Shown one piece after another: positions 34,599 to 43,627 of a DNA stretch of 64,000 bases. The notes below the pieces were generated by a model, which saw nothing but the letters and a program-made list of their open reading frames with translations, was not told the origin of the DNA and searched no databases. Both the position numbers and the translations under genes were made by a program. The stretch spans positions 1,240,001-1,304,000 of the forward strand of contig NZ_CP031030.1 of NCBI RefSeq assembly GCF_003711225.1, read 5' to 3'. Source of the DNA: Runella sp. SP2. GTDB taxonomy: Bacteria; Bacteroidota; Bacteroidia; Cytophagales; Spirosomataceae. The stretch's first letter is position 1. Each line of letters opens with the position of its first letter.

Positions 34599-35744
34599 AT
34601 GAAAAAAACAGCTATTCCCCTCCTTATTTTATTTCTAACCGCTTTTACGGCTATAGGACAGAGTGTTACGCTAACCCCCACCACGGATAAGCAGCTTACC
34701 TTGACTGCTGCCGGGGTAGCAGTACCCAACATTACAGGGCAACGGTCGGATGGGACATCGGCAGCACCGACTGCTTTACCGAATGGTGCTTGGATGATGA
34801 GTATCTATGGACGAGGCTATAATGGCAGTGGATATTCCACTAACGCCAGCGCGGCAATTACTTTTGGCGCCGCCCAAGACTTCACCCCCACGGCAAACGG
34901 CTCCAATATTCAATTTTATACGACCCCTTTGAATTCGATTATCCCTGCGGAAAGAATGAGGATTAACCACAATGGCAATGTAGGGATTGGTACAAACTCA
35001 CCTGCCACCACACTGGATGTAAACAGCCCTTCAAATTTTATTGCTAAATTTAACGGAGCGGGCTCACAAACGTATATATCTCTCCATGAAAATGGAACCT
35101 ATCGGGGCTATTTGGGTTCTTTTTCGGGAGCTGCCGAAGATGTTGATTTTGGAACGGGCGGTAGCAATACTACGGGAAAACTGCATCTGACCATAAAAGC
35201 CATTCCTCGACTCACCATTGACACAACGGGCAATGTGGGTATTGGGACAGGCACCTTCGCAACGGGTGAAAAATTTGCGGTGAGAAACGGCACGCGGCAA
35301 TTTGGAATAATGCCGGGGTATCTTGGTAATGTCCCGGACGCCAACTGGACTACTTTCAATAGCTTAGCCTTGAGGATTTCGGGTGAAATTTCGGTGTTTG
35401 GTAAGATAGCCACCAATAATGCATTGGATGTAAATGGCTTTTCAAAATTAGGCAATGATGCTCCTGCCATCAAGGTGAAGAAATTGACAGGTACTACGGG
35501 GGCAGCACAGGGAGATATAATTCCTATCAGTCACGGGCTTACGAGTACAAAAATACTGTCAATTACAGTGTTGGTTCAATTTGAGACAAATGGGCAGTAT
35601 GTTCCTCATTCTTATACCAATACGAATGGGTACCAGTTCGATTTTTTTTCAGATACAACTAACATTCAGGTTCGAAACCACCCCACCAATAGTGGTCAAA
35701 TTTTATCAAAACCAATTAAGGTCATGATTACTTATGAGGAGTGA
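34599..35744 (+). CDS. Secreted tail-fibre-like repeat protein
   Basis: 381 aa with a signal peptide (cut near AIG|QSV). Two copies of the motif (M/L)-x-I-x3-GNVGIGT (GNVGIGTNSPATTLDV and GNVGIGTGTFATGEKFAV), which recur in phage tail-fibre-like and Bacteroidota exported proteins that form trimeric beta structures. The C-terminal ~90 residues (GDIIPISHGLTSTKILSITVLVQ) look like a compact beta domain. No T9SS sorting domain. Function unknown. It meets the LytTR regulator gene tail to tail with only 15 nt between. Confidence 0.8.
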   Translation: MKKTAIPLLILFLTAFTAIGQSVTLTPTTDKQLTLTAAGVAVPNITGQRSDGTSAAPTALPNGAWMMSIYGRGYNGSGYSTNASAAITFGAAQDFTPTANGSNIQFYTTPLNSIIPAERMRINHNGNVGIGTNSPATTLDVNSPSNFIAKFNGAGSQTYISLHENGTYRGYLGSFSGAAEDVDFGTGGSNTTGKLHLTIKAIPRLTIDTTGNVGIGTGTFATGEKFAVRNGTRQFGIMPGYLGNVPDANWTTFNSLALRISGEISVFGKIATNNALDVNGFSKLGNDAPAIKVKKLTGTTGAAQGDIIPISHGLTSTKILSITVLVQFETNGQYVPHSYTNTNGYQFDFFSDTTNIQVRNHPTNSGQILSKPIKVMITYEE

Positions 35745-35759
35745 GAAGAACCGTTTACT

Positions 35760-36512
35760 CTATTGATTGAGCCAAGCCTTAAATTCTTGTGTATTCTCGC
35801 TGCTCACCATAATTTCGCGCTTGGCCGAGGGTTCGAGTTCTATTTTGACCCGGCTTTTGGAGACATTGAAAATGTTTTTGATGCTCGAAAAATGCGTGAT
35901 AAAACTGCGGTTGAGCCGATAAAATTGCGTGGGGTCGAGCAGCGTTTCCAAATCGCTTAATTTGTAGTCAACGATGTATTTGGTGCCGTCTTTTTTGGTA
36001 AGATACACGTAGCGGTCTTCGCCTTCAAAGTAAGCGATTTGGTCAACAGGTACGCTCATTACCTTCTCCCCACGTGACACCATAAACCGCAATTGGTAGT
36101 TTTTGGCTGGTTGCTGAAGAGTTTTTAAAAGTTGCTGAATATCAAAGGTTTGGTTGGTTTTTTGGTTGCTCTTGAATTTTTCTAAACTGCGTTGTAAATC
36201 ATTTTTATCAATAGGTTTGAGCAAATAATCTACACTATTGACACGGAACGCCCGAAGGGCATACTGGTCATAGGCCGTCGTGAAAATAACGGGGGTATTG
36301 ACGTGGATTTGTTCAAAAATTTTGAAACTCAAGTCGTCGGCTAAGTGAATGTCTAAGAAGAGAAGCTCGGTTTGGTGCGCCGTCAACCACGCTACGGTAT
36401 TGCTAACGGAGTCTAATTTGGCCTGAATTTCAATGCCAGGTTCCAACTCAAGGAGTAGCTTTTCGAGGTTATCGCGTGCGGGTTTTTCGTCTTCAACAAT
36501 GATTACTTTCAT
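35760..36512 (-). CDS. LytTR-family response regulator
   Basis: 250 aa. Receiver domain (~1-120) with acidic pocket E7/D8 and phosphoacceptor D54 in LFLDIHL, then a linker and a LytTR DNA-binding domain (~145-248; VDQIAYFEGEDRYVYL, FYRLNRSFITHF). Its gene is 16 nt downstream of the REC-histidine kinase gene and the two are likely translated from one message. Typical LytS-LytR pairing: the kinase phosphorylates D54 and the LytTR domain binds direct repeats in target promoters. Confidence 0.93.
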   Translation of the reverse strand: MKVIIVEDEKPARDNLEKLLLELEPGIEIQAKLDSVSNTVAWLTAHQTELLFLDIHLADDLSFKIFEQIHVNTPVIFTTAYDQYALRAFRVNSVDYLLKPIDKNDLQRSLEKFKSNQKTNQTFDIQQLLKTLQQPAKNYQLRFMVSRGEKVMSVPVDQIAYFEGEDRYVYLTKKDGTKYIVDYKLSDLETLLDPTQFYRLNRSFITHFSSIKNIFNVSKSRVKIELEPSAKREIMVSSENTQEFKAWLNQ

Positions 36513-36528
36513 AATAGTTAAGTGATAT

Positions 36529-37533
36529 TTAGCCTTCTAAAATTAGGGGAACCCGCGCGACAAACTGACCCTCCACTTCGGAAAAAGTGGGGATATGTGG
36601 CACTAGATAGGCATAACGGGCAGCCAGATTTTTAAGTCCAATACCCGTAGAGGGTTCAGTTGAGCCACGCCGTTGAAGGGTATTTCGGACGGTTAGCCAT
36701 TCGCCTTCCATCCTGATAGTAATGGTGAGCGGTTTGTCGTCCGAAATGATGTTATGTTTGATGGCGTTTTCTACCAACAACTGCAAAGTAAACGGAGGTA
36801 AACAATCGTTCAAATGTGCCTCGGAAAGCTCAATTTGTACTTGTAGATTTTCGTCAAATCGCATTTGTTGAAGAAACACAAACGACCGCACAAAATCCAA
36901 TTCTTCACGAAGTGGAATAAGGTTTTCGCCCCCAATTTCGAGCATCGAACGATACACTTTAGAAAAATGTCCCGTAAAGTCGATGGCGCGCTGTGGGTTG
37001 CTGGCAATGAGCGATGCCAAGGCGTTCATGCTATTGAACAAAAAATGGGGACTGAGTTGATTTTTTAAGGTTTCAAATTGGGCTAATAATTGATTTTTTT
37101 CTTGTTGTATTGTTTTGATTAGTAGTGAGTTGCGTTCTTCTTCAAGTTGCTGATTTTGGCGTTTGAGCGAATACACTTCAAAGGCTTTATCCATGACCAA
37201 CTTCAACTCTTCCATTTTCCAAGGTTTGGTGATGTAATGGTAGATTTTTCCCTTGTTGATGGCGTCTATAATGGCCTGAACATCACTATATCCGGTCAAA
37301 ATCATTCGGATTGGATCAGGAAATTCGTCGATGATTTGTTCAAAAAAAGCCACTCCAGTTGTATGTGGCATTCGTTGGTCTGAAATGATGAGGTCAATCG
37401 GTTCTGAGCGAAGTACTTCTAGGGCTTGTTCTGCACTTTGGGTTGAAAAAATGGTATATTGACGCCGAAATACCGCCTTGAAAGCCAGGATGTTATCGGG
37501 TTCATCGTCCACGTACAAAATAGAGTAAGCCAT
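36529..37533 (-). CDS. Receiver domain fused to a LytS-type histidine kinase
   Basis: 334 aa, cytosolic. REC domain (~1-120) with phosphoacceptor D52 (LIISDQRMP) and conserved K103 (TKPW), a coiled coil (~122-158), His_kinase domain with H163 in LSPHFLFNSMNAL, and an ATPase domain (LLVENAIKHN, GIGLKNLAARY). The sensor part of a LytS kinase has been replaced by a receiver, so its input is likely phosphate from another kinase. The histidine kinase gene immediately upstream lacks its own receiver. Confidence 0.92.
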   Translation of the reverse strand: MAYSILYVDDEPDNILAFKAVFRRQYTIFSTQSAEQALEVLRSEPIDLIISDQRMPHTTGVAFFEQIIDEFPDPIRMILTGYSDVQAIIDAINKGKIYHYITKPWKMEELKLVMDKAFEVYSLKRQNQQLEEERNSLLIKTIQQEKNQLLAQFETLKNQLSPHFLFNSMNALASLIASNPQRAIDFTGHFSKVYRSMLEIGGENLIPLREELDFVRSFVFLQQMRFDENLQVQIELSEAHLNDCLPPFTLQLLVENAIKHNIISDDKPLTITIRMEGEWLTVRNTLQRRGSTEPSTGIGLKNLAARYAYLVPHIPTFSEVEGQFVARVPLILEG

Positions 37534-37638
37534 TGTGTTTGTTGGTGGGGTATTTGTTGTTCAAAGTATGCTAAAAAAAGACGAGCTTTAAAACTCAATG
37601 TTGTGAATTGGGCAAAAGAAGCAGTAAAACGGGAAATG

Positions 37639-39597
37639 TCAGACAGGAAAAGTCAATACAATGGTAGTGCCTTGCCCTTTCTCACTGCTCACTTTTATTG
37701 TCCCACGGTGCTGTTGGATAATTCCATAGCAAATAGCCATGCCTAGTCCAGTGCCTTCCCCTACAGGCTTGGTGCTATAAAAAGGCTCAAACATGCGTTT
37801 TTTGGTGATGTCATCCATCCCACAGCCATTGTCTATGATGTGAACTTCCACGATATTAAGTGCTTTAATAGTTACGATTTCAATGTGCCCCGTTGGTGGG
37901 TGTGCCTCAGGGTGTACGCTCATAACGGCTTGTACTGCGTTGGTTAAGATGTTCAGAAACACTTGGTTAAGTTTTCCTGAAAGTCCTTCAATCATCGGGA
38001 TGGCTCCATACCGTTTGATAATTTGACAGCGATCCCTGATTTCAAACGTCAGCAGTGTTAGGGCAGAATCAATGCACTGGTGCAGGTTCACTTTTGTAAA
38101 ATCTCCTTCCTCGTTTCTGGCAAAAATCCGTAACCCCTGTACAATATCACGCGTTCGATCTACGCCGCGTTCTATGCTAGCCATGAGCGCCTGGATTTCG
38201 CCAGTGAGTTCAATGAATTTTGGTGCTTTGAGCTGTTCTGGGGTCAACAATTGAGCAATGTCCTCCAAGTCCATTTTTAATGCCTGGACGCTGTTAGCGA
38301 CAAAACTGATTGGGTTGTTTATCTCGTGGGCAATACCCGCCGTAAGCTGCCCAATTGAGGCCATTTTTTCCGAAAGAACCAACTGTTCGCGCATCTGATG
38401 AAGGCGCTGGAGGGTATTTTCTAGCTGTTTTTTTTGCTGCTCCAACTCGTCATTTTTATGGCTGAGAAGTTTGTTTTTTCGGCGGTTTTGTAACCATGCT
38501 AGTCCAACCAGCAAGGCCAACAGCGTAACTGCCACCGCAACGATAGCCACGGTTTGTTTGTACCATTTCTGAGTTTCGAGTTCGGCGGCTAAGAGCTTGT
38601 TTTGCTGTTCTCGCTTGGTCGATTCGTACTTTTCTTGCAGCTCGACCACACTTTTGTTGGTCTCAAGGTTGATTATTTCAGCGTGAATTTTTTGAAAAGC
38701 TTGGCTCATCACAAACGCGTGATAAAAATCGCCTTGTGATTGGTAAAAACGAACAAATAACTGATAGGTCTCCGATTCTTTTTGTTTAGATTTTATGTTT
38801 TTGGCCGATACGAGCGCTTTATCAAGGAAGGTTTTTGCGAGTGGATATTTTTTTTGACCCATGTAAATTTGGGCTTGATTGAAGTAGTCAAACCAGATAT
38901 TGACTAGGTCTTTTTTTTGAATGTGGTACGTTATATTAAAGTTGACGTAGGGCTGAGCTTCACTGTATCTAGCTTGGTCGATAAGTAGCGTACTGATGTT
39001 AATATTTACATTGGCGACTCCTGTTGAATCCTTGATTTTTCTCTTGATTTCTAATGATTTTTTGTAGTTAATCAGCGCACTGTCAGGCTGTTGAGTTTCT
39101 CGGTAATAAATTCCTAAATTGAGATAAAAAACAGAAATGCGACGCGGTTTGGTTGGGGAAACTTCACTGAGTTTAATGGCTTCTTTTACATAATGCTTTG
39201 CTTTATCATATTGCCTCAAGAAATGGTATTGACCTGACAAATCAGACAAGGCTGACAATTGCGACTCAGTGTCATTTATTTTTTCGCTTAATGATAAGTT
39301 TTTGAGGTGCCATTCGATGGCTTTTGCATATTCGGCTCGGCATTCATAATAAATGCCCATCAGTCGATAACTGTCACAAATACCTCTTTGATAATTGATT
39401 TTTTGAGATTGTTCATTGATAAGTTTTGAGTAAACCAAAAACGAATCTACGTTCGATTCGTCGAGGTAAATAACACGGTCAGCCAAAGCGCGAATCGTTT
39501 CGGGGGTAGTTTGGGCATAAAGAGAGGGGGTATATACGATAAGTAAAAGTAGTACCCTCGTTAGCTTTGTGGCTATTTTTCCCAAAGAACACGACAT
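37639..39597 (-). CDS. TPR-sensor histidine kinase
   Basis: 652 aa from MSCSLGKIATK with a signal peptide (cut near LYA|QTT). The periplasmic part (~35-335) has about six TPR-like repeats (SALSDLSGQYHFLRQYDKAK and similar). A membrane helix (~343-365) and coiled coil lead to HisKA with the phosphoacceptor in GIAHEINNP and a HATPase with VHIDNGCGMDD and GEGTGLGMAICYGI. No receiver or DNA-binding domain. The gene starts 1 nt after the stop of the DUF3828 gene, so translation is probably coupled. Confidence 0.92.
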   Translation of the reverse strand: MSCSLGKIATKLTRVLLLLIVYTPSLYAQTTPETIRALADRVIYLDESNVDSFLVYSKLINEQSQKINYQRGICDSYRLMGIYYECRAEYAKAIEWHLKNLSLSEKINDTESQLSALSDLSGQYHFLRQYDKAKHYVKEAIKLSEVSPTKPRRISVFYLNLGIYYRETQQPDSALINYKKSLEIKRKIKDSTGVANVNINISTLLIDQARYSEAQPYVNFNITYHIQKKDLVNIWFDYFNQAQIYMGQKKYPLAKTFLDKALVSAKNIKSKQKESETYQLFVRFYQSQGDFYHAFVMSQAFQKIHAEIINLETNKSVVELQEKYESTKREQQNKLLAAELETQKWYKQTVAIVAVAVTLLALLVGLAWLQNRRKNKLLSHKNDELEQQKKQLENTLQRLHQMREQLVLSEKMASIGQLTAGIAHEINNPISFVANSVQALKMDLEDIAQLLTPEQLKAPKFIELTGEIQALMASIERGVDRTRDIVQGLRIFARNEEGDFTKVNLHQCIDSALTLLTFEIRDRCQIIKRYGAIPMIEGLSGKLNQVFLNILTNAVQAVMSVHPEAHPPTGHIEIVTIKALNIVEVHIIDNGCGMDDITKKRMFEPFYSTKPVGEGTGLGMAICYGIIQQHRGTIKVSSEKGQGTTIVLTFPV

Positions 39598-39598
39598 G

Positions 39599-40000
39599 CT
39601 AAACTCCCTTAATATCATCAATCAGCCATTGATTTGCCACGTTGTTGAGTGTGACGGTTGCGGCTTTTCCTCCAAACATCCATAACTCAAAAGTTGCTTT
39701 TGTGGTAGAGGAAGAAAGGGCTTTGATTTTAAATTGATCATCAAAATCTTGTGCCTGAACAATCGGGTCGTAGCCACCTTCGTTGTCTTTTTCCATTTTT
39801 TGGTAAAAGATGGTTAATCGTTTTCTGAAAGCAGGACTTAACTCAGGTCTTTTCACGACCTGACGCCATTCGAGTATAGCGCCTTTGGTGGTGTACCATT
39901 TGTAAAAGTCTTGTACTGTTTGGGAAGCCGTTTTGGTTTGCCCATAGGAGGCAACCACAAAATAGCTAAAAGTGAAGAATAGCAACAGGAGCTTACGCAT
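39599..40000 (-). CDS. Exported DUF3828-like protein
   Basis: 133 aa from ATG (MRKLLLLFFTFSYF), with a signal peptide cut near SYG|QTK. The mature part (TVQDFYKWYTTKG, FRKRLTIFYQKMEKDNEGGYDPIVQAQDFD) resembles the DUF3828 small periplasmic fold, with a C-terminal VANQWLIDDIKGV strand. Lies 18 nt after the SH3-domain gene and 1 nt before the histidine kinase gene, so a role as periplasmic accessory of the kinase is plausible but inferred. Confidence 0.82.
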   Translation of the reverse strand: MRKLLLLFFTFSYFVVASYGQTKTASQTVQDFYKWYTTKGAILEWRQVVKRPELSPAFRKRLTIFYQKMEKDNEGGYDPIVQAQDFDDQFKIKALSSSTTKATFELWMFGGKAATVTLNNVANQWLIDDIKGV

Positions 40001-40018
40001 TGTGATAAACAAATAGGG

Positions 40019-40927
40019 TTAAAATTTATTGAGGAGGGCAATAAGCTGTTTTTTTTCAGCACTTTCTGCCGTTTTGCTTAGAATATTTTTCCAGTCATTT
40101 GCCGATTTTTTGGCTAATTTTTGATCGGCAGCATCGTACGATTTTACCTCTGCTGGGTCTAGGTACTTAAATTCTTCAAGAACGGACTGAACCAACGTGT
40201 TGGCATTTTTTCCTTTGGGATGTCGTTTTAGGTATTCACCTGATTTGGATAGGGCACGGTCCAACACACACACCCAATAACCCTCACATTCACCACCCGT
40301 TTCGAGTTGGCTTGCTTCGTAGGCAATGCGTTCTTTGAGTGGGTCGGTGGCAGGGACGGTCGTTTCTAGTTTCCACAAAAGGTCTTGCTGTAAAAAATGG
40401 CCTGCGTTCCCAAAATCGCTGTAATAAACTTCTTTTTTGTGGCTATCAGTCCAGGATTTTAATTCATTGGTGCCAAACGGAATGCTGCGTGCAATGCGCT
40501 GAATGGTGACCAAACGAAAGAATTCTACTTCGGCCAATTCGGTAGGAGTGAGCATTTTATCCGTTTTGAGGGAATTTAGCCAGTTTTCCACTTCCACGTT
40601 GGCCGCACCACCTTCTTTTGGTTTGTTGTTATAACTACGAGCGATGCCCAAAGAGACTTCCTTTGGCGTAGGTTTGTCAAGCACTACTACTTGCGCGGAA
40701 GCCACCCAGCCCGTCGCTCCTTTTTCTTGGCTAACTTTCAAAAATTTTCCATTGGCCGATTTTTCAAGGAGCTTGACTTTGGTTCCGATGCGGTACGTTC
40801 CAGCCGTTGCACCTGTCGATGCAGGATTTTTGAAAGCGCTTACTTTGGGATGAGCAATCATGTATTCTTGGGCTACGACGCTAAAAGAAAAAAACGATGC
40901 AAAAAGTATAGAAAGTAGGTTTTTCAT
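40019..40927 (-). CDS. Exported SH3b-domain protein, first gene of the signalling operon
   Basis: 302 aa with a signal peptide (cut near VVA|QEY). An SH3b-like domain occupies ~25-85 (KVSAFKNPASTGATAGTYRIGTKVKLL read in parts, GWVASAQVVV). A helical domain of ~200 residues follows, including a Cys pair in GGECEGYWVCVLDRAL. SH3b domains often bind cell-wall peptides (family knowledge). Its position before the kinase genes suggests a periplasmic sensing role, by inference. Confidence 0.8.
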   Translation of the reverse strand: MKNLLSILFASFFSFSVVAQEYMIAHPKVSAFKNPASTGATAGTYRIGTKVKLLEKSANGKFLKVSQEKGATGWVASAQVVVLDKPTPKEVSLGIARSYNNKPKEGGAANVEVENWLNSLKTDKMLTPTELAEVEFFRLVTIQRIARSIPFGTNELKSWTDSHKKEVYYSDFGNAGHFLQQDLLWKLETTVPATDPLKERIAYEASQLETGGECEGYWVCVLDRALSKSGEYLKRHPKGKNANTLVQSVLEEFKYLDPAEVKSYDAADQKLAKKSANDWKNILSKTAESAEKKQLIALLNKF

Positions 40928-40964
40928 TGGATTTAAAGGATAGGTTTTGAGTCATGTATCGCGC

Positions 40965-41014
40965 GTCTGACCGTTGGTCTGTCGCGTGATACCCTGTCAG
41001 ACCAGCGGTCAGAC
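40965..41014. repeat. Inverted pair of GTCAGAC-N5-GTCAGAC units
   Basis: 40965-40983 (GTCTGACCGTTGGTCTGTC) and 40996-41014 (GTCAGACCAGCGGTCAGAC) are inverted copies with 17 of 19 positions matching. Each unit is two GTCAGAC half-sites 5 nt apart. Same half-site as the four-copy cluster at 54.8 kb. It lies between two same-direction genes. Confidence 0.75.
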
Positions 41015-41033
41015 AGGGGTAAATTTAGGCATA

Positions 41034-41711
41034 TTAGAGGTAAACGTCTTTGTAAATCACGTACTGAACGGGTTTAAACGTTTTGAGTTTCAAGAGTGGC
41101 TTTTTGCCAATGTTGAGCTTAGAAACTTTGTCTTTTGGCGTATTTCCTTTGGCATCTTCCCCAGCCCCTTTGGAAATCTCGGTGGCACCTGTGATGAGGT
41201 TGAAGTCGTATTTTTCGTACGAACCGTCGTGCGTAGAGCTTGCGGTATAGGTAGCCCCAATTAAAAACCAATCATTATCTTGGAATCTCCAACGGTAAGC
41301 ATATCCCCAGCGACTGGAGCTTCCTCCGTAAAAACGTACCAAAAGTGTACCTCTTTCCACCGAAAGCCCTTCCCACGGGTCGCCAAAAACACCGCCTTCG
41401 TTGGAAAGCATGATTGATTCGTTGGATTGAATAGCGAGTTTATAACTCCCGTTGGTTTGTTTGAACGCTACCAAAAGAATACGAGGTTGCTGGTCGTTGT
41501 CGGTTTCTTTGAGGCTTTTAACGGGTTTGTCGGCCTCAATGACCGCCGCAAAGTCAGGAAGGTTATCTTTGTTGAGGTCGCCTTCGGCCTTTTCGTGAAC
41601 GTGCCAACCTTTCGGAACAAAGGCTTCGAGTTTGTTGCCCGAAGAGGGTAAAACAGGGTACTTGTAGGATTGGAAAAGCAGGGAAGCTGATAGTAAAGAG
41701 GCTAAGAACAT
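41034..41711 (-). CDS. Exported protein with a calcium-loop-like motif, uncharacterised
   Basis: 225 aa; the N-terminus MFLASLLSASLLFQ is a short signal peptide. GDLNKDNLPDFAAVIE (~44-59) matches the D-x-N-x-D-x-x-x-D calcium loop of FG-GAP or dockerin-like repeats. The central part (NEGGVFGDPWEGLSVERGTL, WGYAYRWRFQDNDWFLIG) is the beta-rich layout seen in many Bacteroidota periplasmic proteins of unknown role. Last gene of the 41.0-45.0 kb exported-protein operon. Confidence 0.78.
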   Translation of the reverse strand: MFLASLLSASLLFQSYKYPVLPSSGNKLEAFVPKGWHVHEKAEGDLNKDNLPDFAAVIEADKPVKSLKETDNDQQPRILLVAFKQTNGSYKLAIQSNESIMLSNEGGVFGDPWEGLSVERGTLLVRFYGGSSSRWGYAYRWRFQDNDWFLIGATYTASSTHDGSYEKYDFNLITGATEISKGAGEDAKGNTPKDKVSKLNIGKKPLLKLKTFKPVQYVIYKDVYL

Positions 41712-41771
41712 TGTTTTAAGTTTTGCCCAAAAATAAACAAGTTTAGACGCTTTTGAAATGCCCCTCTCAAG

Positions 41772-41990
41772 TTAGTTCTTATCAGTAGAAGAAGTAGCGT
41801 GTCGAGACCAACACAGAAGTGGATGGTGGTACGAAAAATCTTCGTCCACCCTCCAAATTTGCTTACATGTATTGCACTCAATGACAAGATGATTTAAACT
41901 ATGATTTTCTACTTCTTTCAAGATGGTGAAAGGCTGACCACGAAAAGTTTTATTTTGAATCGCCAATTCGGTACAATTGCAAGTGCGCAT
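41772..41990 (-). CDS. Small Cys-rich protein, possibly zinc-binding
   Basis: 72 aa from ATG, 2 nt after the stop of the preceding gene. Cys at positions 4 and 6 (RTCNCTE) and a CNTC pair (39-42) followed by KQIWRVD form a plausible four-Cys zinc site; another Cys is at 60. No signal peptide, which is unlike its exported neighbours. No family recognised. The tight spacing supports a real gene; the small size leaves doubt. Confidence 0.5.
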   Translation of the reverse strand: MRTCNCTELAIQNKTFRGQPFTILKEVENHSLNHLVIECNTCKQIWRVDEDFSYHHPLLCWSRHATSSTDKN

Positions 41991-41992
41991 AT

Positions 41993-42784
41993 TTAGTTGA
42001 CTTTTAGTAAACTTTTGAGACGTCCACCTACTTTGCTGTTTGACTTCGAACTAGCAAACGAAGGGCCTTGAGAGCCATATAACTCGGCGAAAGGTTTGTC
42101 ACAAATCCCAGGTGTATTTTCTAAAATATCTTGAGAAACGGTCTGTTTGGAAACAGGAGTGATTTGCCGACGCATACTGTAGTTCATTTGCCACTGATTA
42201 TTGATTTTCCGACAAAAAAACTCCACGATTTGTTTGCTACGCTCGGTCATTCCACTGAGGCGTTCTTCGTACTCTATTTCAACTTCAAACGACATTTCGG
42301 TGGCCGATTGTTGTTGATAATTTACTTTTTCGGGTACGCGTATGGCATATACCCAGCAAATCCAGCTACAATTGTTGAAGACCAAATTCGCCTTTTCGGC
42401 CAACGCTTTCTCGACAATGCTTACCATTTCTTCGTTGGTGGGCATTTTCGCCCCTACTACCTCGCGCGAATTTTCATAGACAAAATAGCGGCTAAACCGC
42501 CAAGCATCGCGGGCACTGACACGCACATAAATGGCTAAGCCTTGGATTTTGGTTTGCGTACCACTGGCATCTTTTAGCGTGACCGCCGCGACGGGGTGCT
42601 TTGCAGTATTGGCAAACGTATAACCAGCCTCTTTGACCAATTGCCAATCGCCGTTGAGCTGTGCCGTGCTGAGTTTCCCGTGGTATTTTTTTACATCAGC
42701 GATAACTTGCTGATTGGAGGGTAGCGATTGTGCAAAGGAGCTAATAAAGAAAGTCAAGAATACAAAAGTGAATAAGTATTTCAT
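41993..42784 (-). CDS. Exported protein, uncharacterised
   Basis: 263 aa with a signal peptide (MKYLFTFVFLTFFISSFA|QSL). The mature protein is mixed alpha/beta with a NNCSWICWVY segment holding two Cys and a basic C-terminus (NSKVGGRLKSLLKVN). The stretch EVEIEYEERLSGMTERSKQIVEFF suggests a paired-strand domain. No family recognised. Lies 18 nt downstream of the membrane protein gene in the same direction. Confidence 0.78.
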   Translation of the reverse strand: MKYLFTFVFLTFFISSFAQSLPSNQQVIADVKKYHGKLSTAQLNGDWQLVKEAGYTFANTAKHPVAAVTLKDASGTQTKIQGLAIYVRVSARDAWRFSRYFVYENSREVVGAKMPTNEEMVSIVEKALAEKANLVFNNCSWICWVYAIRVPEKVNYQQQSATEMSFEVEIEYEERLSGMTERSKQIVEFFCRKINNQWQMNYSMRRQITPVSKQTVSQDILENTPGICDKPFAELYGSQGPSFASSKSNSKVGGRLKSLLKVN

Positions 42785-42802
42785 TGTAGAAGGTAGATTA
42801 TT

Positions 42803-43615
42803 TTAATGAGTGACCATCGTAAACATGAGCCAAATCACGGAGGCGACATAGAGGATTTTGCGGGAAAGGGTACGGCAATCGACCCAGTCGACCCAAAACT
42901 CGACGATGCGAAGTGGTAAGAAAAACATCGTAAAAAATAAGCCAAACGGGAACAAAATGCTCAGCAGCGATTGAAGAGTAATCGGGTTTGGCAGCCAGAA
43001 AAAAGACCGAAAACCGAGCTTAAACGCCACCATACACAATGCGAGTAAGGTCATAAGTACCCATCTTGCAAGTGCTTCTTTTAGAAAACGAGGCGGCTGA
43101 GACGCAGGTTTACTAAGAAAATAAAGCACTTTTAGCTCCGACCAAAGTAACCATGTGCCTGCTATCCATAAGGGTGCTTTGCTGAGCCAATGAACCGACG
43201 TCAGGTCTTTTAAGTAGTCAGTGAAAGGAGTAAGTACAGGAATAACGATGAGGGTCATCCGAAAAAATGGACGAAAAAGGAGGCTGCAAAGTCCCACAAA
43301 GGCAGTATAATAGTTTTGGGTAGGAGCTGGCCAAGTAGCTTGTTTATGGGATTGTTGAATAAATCTAAAGTGTTCAATACCAATAAGATATTTGCTTGAC
43401 CAGCTTTCCAAACAAAGTACACTAAAGGCGAAGAACGCTAGTCTATCAGGTAAAATGAGGTCTTTGTGGATGTACTGACGGGTTAAGACGGAGGTGTTGA
43501 GTAAAATTTGCTCTACCCACCGATAGTAAAACGAAAAGGCAATCAGTAAAAGGGCGTTTTTATTGCCCCTAAAGACCGAAACAAGCCCTAATCCCGCCGA
43601 AATTTGCGTAGTCAT
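42803..43615 (-). CDS. Polytopic membrane protein, uncharacterised
   Basis: 270 aa, no cleavable signal, about six hydrophobic helices, with a Trp/Phe-rich second half (VHWLSKAPLWIAGTWLLW, FFWLPNPITLQSLLSILFPFG). No catalytic motif or family recognised. Starts 12 nt after the stop of the beta-helix gene, so it is almost certainly in the same operon. Confidence 0.78.
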   Translation of the reverse strand: MTTQISAGLGLVSVFRGNKNALLLIAFSFYYRWVEQILLNTSVLTRQYIHKDLILPDRLAFFAFSVLCLESWSSKYLIGIEHFRFIQQSHKQATWPAPTQNYYTAFVGLCSLLFRPFFRMTLIVIPVLTPFTDYLKDLTSVHWLSKAPLWIAGTWLLWSELKVLYFLSKPASQPPRFLKEALARWVLMTLLALCMVAFKLGFRSFFWLPNPITLQSLLSILFPFGLFFTMFFLPLRIVEFWVDWVDCRTLSRKILYVASVIWLMFTMVTH

Positions 43616-43627
43616 AACGTTCTTGGT

